Positions 6,143 to 8,596 of a stretch of 8,596 bases of DNA are shown piece by piece. The stretch spans positions 1 through 8,596 of the forward strand of contig CAMCXJ010000092.1 in assembly GCA_945883455.1 (NCBI GenBank). The letters run 5' to 3'. The stretch comes from Prosthecobacter debontii. Its GTDB lineage: Bacteria; Verrucomicrobiota; Verrucomicrobiia; Verrucomicrobiales; Akkermansiaceae. Made by a program: the position numbers and the translations under genes. The stretch's first letter is position 1. Each line of letters opens with the position of its first letter. The notes below the pieces were generated by a model. It was not told where the DNA came from, searched no databases, and saw nothing but the letters and a program-made list of their open reading frames with translations.

Positions 6143-7615
6143 ATGCCCGCCTACTACCTAGAAGCCCTCACCGTTGCTCTCGGCCTCCTCATCCTTTTGG
6201 CCGAAGCCTTCGTCCCCTCGAAGCAAAAGGCTTGGGTTGGCTTCGCCGGAGCCATCGGCCTCGCTCTCATTCTGATCGCCACATTTTTTGCGTATGGCCC
6301 GGATGCGAAGCCCGCGTCGGCATGGGCGGGATGGCCGCTGTGGGATTTCTACCAGTTCGATTCCCTCGCCCGTTTCTACAAAATCTTCGCCCTGCTCGCC
6401 ACGATCCTCGTGCTGCTGATGGCCATCGATTACCGGAAAATTCTTTCCCGCTACACGGCGGAGCCCACCTCGGAGAACGGCACCGGCGAGTTCTACTGCC
6501 TACCTGTTTTCGCCTGCGCCGGGATGATGTGGATGGCCTCCGCGAAGGATCTCGCGGGCGCCTTCGTCGCGCTGGAGCTGGTCACCATCACCTTCTACAT
6601 CCTCGTCGCCTACATGCGCCGCAACGTCGGCTCGCTGGAGGCGGGCGCGAAATTCCTTATCCTCGGCGCGCTCAGCACCGGGTTCCTCGTTTACGGCATC
6701 GCCTGGGTTTACGGCACCACGGGCACGATGCGCCTCGATCTGATGCCGACCGCAATCTCCCATATCCAATCTCCCATCCCTCTTCTCTTCGGCATCGCCC
6801 TGGTGCTCGTCGCGCTCGGCTTCAAGGTCGGCGCGTTCCCGATGCAGATGTGTATCCCCGATGTCTATCAGGGCGCACCCACGCCCACGACCGCCTTCCT
6901 TTCCGTCGGTTCGAAGGCGGCGGGCTTCATCCTGCTGATCCGTTTCCTCACGCCCTTTCTCGGTGAAGCCTCCCCCGTCCGCGGCCAGGTGCTGACCATC
7001 CTGCTCATCCTCGCAGGCGCGACCCTACTTTACGGAAACCTCGCCGCCATCCCGCAAACAAACCTCAAGCGCCTGCTCGCCTACTCTTCCATCGCGCACG
7101 CCGGATTCCTGATCCTCGCGCTCGCCGCATGGGCTCCGGGCACGGATTCCTCCATCTCCTCGGTGGATGCCGTCTCCTTCTACCTCGCCACCTACCTATT
7201 GATGACGATGGGCGTGTTCTTCGTCCTCGCGCAGATCCGCATCCACCGCGATGGCGAGGCGATCACCGACTTCAACGGCCTCGGAAAAAGCAACCCGCTC
7301 CTCGCGCTGGCCATGACCATCCTACTAGCCGCACTCGCGGGTGTGCCGCTCACCGCCGGTTTCATCGGGAAATTCTTCGTCTTCCAGCTCGCCGCCGGAG
7401 CCCACCTCTGGGCGGGACTGACCATCGCCGTCATCGCCGCCGCCGCAGGCTTCTATTACTACTTCAAGACGATCCGCGCCATGTGGTGGATCGAGGCCAG
7501 CGACTCCTCTGCCATCCCCCTGCCCACGATCTCAAAAATCGCCATCGCCTCCCTCACCGCCCTCACACTGGTGTTCGGCGTCTATCCCGCTCCCATCCTC
7601 GCGCTGCTGAGATAG
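6143..7615 (+). CDS. nuoN: NADH-quinone oxidoreductase subunit N (complex I antiporter-like subunit)
   Basis: Membrane subunit of complex I, forming the antiporter-like channel closest to the quinone arm. The 490 residues (about 485 in E. coli) contain roughly 14 hydrophobic segments. The channel residues are all present: TM5 glutamate E145 (VALELVTITFYIL), TM7 lysine K228 (ALGFKVGAFPMQM), the hallmark IPDVYQGAPTP (238-248), TM8 lysine K258 (SVGSKAAGF), H319 in SSIAHAGF, and TM12 lysine K410 (AGFIGKFFVF), the position where NuoM has glutamate. This subunit should be functional. ATG at 6143 follows an AT-rich repeat and CCCCCGCC, with no Shine-Dalgarno. It lies 95 bases after nuoM on the same strand, so the two are probably one transcript. 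No other nuo gene follows. A 14-base near-tandem repeat falls in the TM6-TM7 loop. Confidence 0.96.
   Translation: MPAYYLEALTVALGLLILLAEAFVPSKQKAWVGFAGAIGLALILIATFFAYGPDAKPASAWAGWPLWDFYQFDSLARFYKIFALLATILVLLMAIDYRKILSRYTAEPTSENGTGEFYCLPVFACAGMMWMASAKDLAGAFVALELVTITFYILVAYMRRNVGSLEAGAKFLILGALSTGFLVYGIAWVYGTTGTMRLDLMPTAISHIQSPIPLLFGIALVLVALGFKVGAFPMQMCIPDVYQGAPTPTTAFLSVGSKAAGFILLIRFLTPFLGEASPVRGQVLTILLILAGATLLYGNLAAIPQTNLKRLLAYSSIAHAGFLILALAAWAPGTDSSISSVDAVSFYLATYLLMTMGVFFVLAQIRIHRDGEAITDFNGLGKSNPLLALAMTILLAALAGVPLTAGFIGKFFVFQLAAGAHLWAGLTIAVIAAAAGFYYYFKTIRAMWWIEASDSSAIPLPTISKIAIASLTALTLVFGVYPAPILALLR
6754..6781 (+). repeat. 14-base near-tandem repeat inside nuoN
   Basis: AATCTCCCAT occurs at 6754-6763 and 6768-6777, a period of 14. 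It encodes AISHIQSPIP (204-213) in the loop between two membrane segments, a place that tolerates length change. It looks like a small duplication that kept the frame open. Confidence 0.5.
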
Positions 7616-7650
7616 TCCTAAATCCCGCAGTTGAAAAACGATCGAGACGT

Positions 7651-7866
7651 AGGCAATTCTACCGATTCCGAAAAACCCTGAATGAGTTGATCGGAATCCC
7701 CAGCGATGCGTTCGGCAAGAAAGGGGATGACTGGAAACCAAATTTCAGGGTGTTGATCCACCAGGATTTGAGTGGAGTTAAAAAGAAAATCGCCGCCGAA
7801 AAAAAGGAGCCGGACGTATTCAAAGAATGGCATCCGATCTCTAAAGCCGACTCCAACCTCGATTGA
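7651..7866 (+). pseudogene. Possible small gene that has lost its start codon (unknown function)
   Basis: The frame ending at the TGA 7864-7866 reads like real protein from about 7654: QFYRFRKTLNELIGIPSDAF, then GKKGDDWKPNFRVLIHQDLS, then a Lys/Glu-rich helix-like stretch and FKEWHPI near the end. It is balanced in composition, unlike the Arg/His/Pro-rich shadow of nuoN that precedes it in the same frame. No in-frame ATG or GTG exists between the end of nuoN and this text; the first candidate is TTG at 7687, which would cut into the NELIG segment. The codon at 7651 is AGG, one base from ATG, and falls where a start would be expected (71 residues). I do not recognise the family. It could be a start-loss pseudogene, the tail of a gene whose front was deleted, or a chance open frame. 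Confidence 0.4.
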
Positions 7867-8084
7867 AACCCGGGCAGATGATGAGTCGATGGCTGATTAA
7901 CCTTGAGAGAGCCGCTCCATATCCGGCTGAGCTGGTGTCATCTGACGCAGGAAGTGGATTGGGAGACTGTGGCTGAGCGGGTAGCCGGACTACGTTGAGC
8001 CGCATCCGCGTTTTGGCCTATTCTTCAGGATCTTCGAGCAACCGTTTCGGCAGATCCCGCGCCCCGTGCATGATGAACCGTGAC
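7867..8084. other. Gap between convergent units, no supported gene
   Basis: Together with the fragment before it, this makes a 469-base stretch (7616-8084) without an intact gene, between plus-strand nuoN and the minus-strand DUF pair. Two very short readings have coding-like text: plus strand 7903-7998 (TTG start, ending QEVDWETVAERVAGLR) and minus strand 8071-8018 (MHGARDLPKRLLEDPEE, 17 residues). Neither has a ribosome binding site or recognisable family, and both may be gene debris or chance. I see no hairpin with a T-run that would serve as a terminator for either side. Confidence 0.4.
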
Positions 8085-8330
8085 TTACGCGGCGGACACG
8101 ACGCGTCGCACGCAGAGGATTTCGTCCTCGCTGGCAGGCTCAAGGGCAGTGGCGGGCAGCATGTGGACATCGAGGGTCTCACCCAGTGCATTGAAAACCT
8201 CCACCGCGTAGCCGGGTTCGCCATCGGCGTTGCGCAGTTCCTCCACCACGGTAACCAGATCCCCACGCTTCAAGCCCAGTTCCGGGAGGTCGGTGGTGAT
8301 CACCGCGTGCTTGTAGAGTTCGAGATTCAT
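8085..8330 (-). CDS. DUF4926-like small protein, second gene of a coupled pair
   Basis: An 81-residue soluble acidic protein. The first 62 residues fit the DUF4926 pattern as I remember it: a hydrophobic start, then TTDLPELGLKRGDLVTVVEE (12-31), a turn, a YAVEVFNALGET strand pair (41-52) and a closing LPATAL (58-63). The fold is expected to be a small SH3-like beta barrel, which is an inference. The molecular role of DUF4926 is unknown. The last 18 residues (EPASEDEILCVRRVVSAA) extend past the usual end. The ATG at 8330-8328 overlaps the upstream gene's stop TGA (8329-8327) in ATGA, so the two are translationally coupled. There is no Shine-Dalgarno, only an A-rich run before the start. Position after a DUF6883 gene suggests a partner, possibly an antidote, for it. 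Confidence 0.8.
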   Translation of the reverse strand: MNLELYKHAVITTDLPELGLKRGDLVTVVEELRNADGEPGYAVEVFNALGETLDVHMLPATALEPASEDEILCVRRVVSAA

Positions 8331-8596
8331 GAATTTTTTTTGTTTGACGATGGGAAGAGTGTAATCGAACGAACCGATCCGGACAAGGGATCTTTCAGCC
8401 AGATTGATCGCACGGAAAGCGGAATTTTGGATGGCCCTAGAAGCACTCCCAGAATCTCGTAGGTTTCTCCAAATCGGGAGCTACGGGCCGGAACCGCCTC
8501 AAGCGGCAAAATCTGGGAACGTAGGTCTTCGATCAAACGTTCAGGGTTCTCAAGAGTGTAGCCGCCTTTGGCGAGCCAGTTTGATTTGTCGGATTC
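8327..8596 (-). CDS. DUF6883-like protein, first gene of the pair (5' end beyond window)
   Basis: The frame is open from the right edge to TGA at 8329-8327, giving the last 89 residues. They match the end of DUF6883 as I recall it: a GGYTLENPERLIEDLRSQIL segment (11-30) corresponding to the conserved 'GY..enpe.L..dLr' helix, then FGETYEILGVLLGP (42-55) and the closing strands VRSIWL (62-67) and VRSITLFP (75-82), equivalent to 'V.tvWi ... rLvT..P'. A TTG at 8536 could serve as a start, but the family motif runs through it, so the true start lies beyond 8596. DUF6883 has no established biochemical activity; related domains have been noted at the ends of polymorphic toxins, which I recall and have not checked. 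It overlaps the DUF4926-like gene by 4 bases. Confidence 0.65.
   Translation of the reverse strand, partial: ESDKSNWLAKGGYTLENPERLIEDLRSQILPLEAVPARSSRFGETYEILGVLLGPSKIPLSVRSIWLKDPLSGSVRSITLFPSSNKKNS

Noticed and set aside
8018..8266. 82-residue minus-strand frame overlapping the DUF4926-like gene
   Set aside because: Most of it is a second-frame shadow of that gene; only the last 17 residues (8071-8018) look coding-like, too short to call.

Overview
The window is about 8.6 kb of GC-rich bacterial DNA that most likely comes from a Verrucomicrobiota genome. The evidence is indirect. The kinase has the style of Hanks-type kinases common in that phylum. The Nramp-superfamily transporter is a divergent type. 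None of the starts has a convincing Shine-Dalgarno sequence. The placement is an inference, not a database result.

Layout, left to right. (1) 1-1069, minus strand: a membrane-anchored Ser/Thr protein kinase, cut at its C-terminus by the window edge. (2) 1167-2693, minus: a 508-residue transporter of the Nramp (SLC11) superfamily that lacks the usual metal-binding motifs and carries a charged, probably helical insertion. (3) 4417-2919, minus: a two-gene unit. A secreted FKBP-type prolyl isomerase with three domain repeats, the middle one degenerate, is followed by a 91-residue protein of unknown function whose start overlaps the FKBP stop (TGATG). (4) 4614-7615, plus: nuoM and nuoN, the antiporter-like membrane subunits of respiratory complex I. 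They are transcribed away from the FKBP gene, with no other nuo gene next to them. The 95-base gap between them holds short repeats. (5) 7616-8084: a decayed-looking stretch with what seems to be the body of a small gene that has no usable start codon. (6) 8596-8085, minus: a coupled pair with a 4-base ATGA overlap, a DUF6883-like protein (5' end outside the window) and a DUF4926-like protein. This pair has the architecture of a toxin-antitoxin or effector-immunity module, but its function is unknown.

Working together: nuoM and nuoN should be co-transcribed and supply two proton-pumping subunits of one complex I. The FKBP and the 91-residue protein are translationally coupled. The DUF6883/DUF4926 pair is likewise coupled. 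The kinase and the transporter sit in tandem but show no clear functional link. I see no tRNA, rRNA, CRISPR array or complete insertion sequence.

The points most worth a second look are the DUF6883/DUF4926 pair, the NuoM that lacks the TM7 lysine, the orphan nuoMN placement, the triplicated FKBP, the Nramp-like protein without DPGN or MPH motifs, and the start-less small gene after nuoN.
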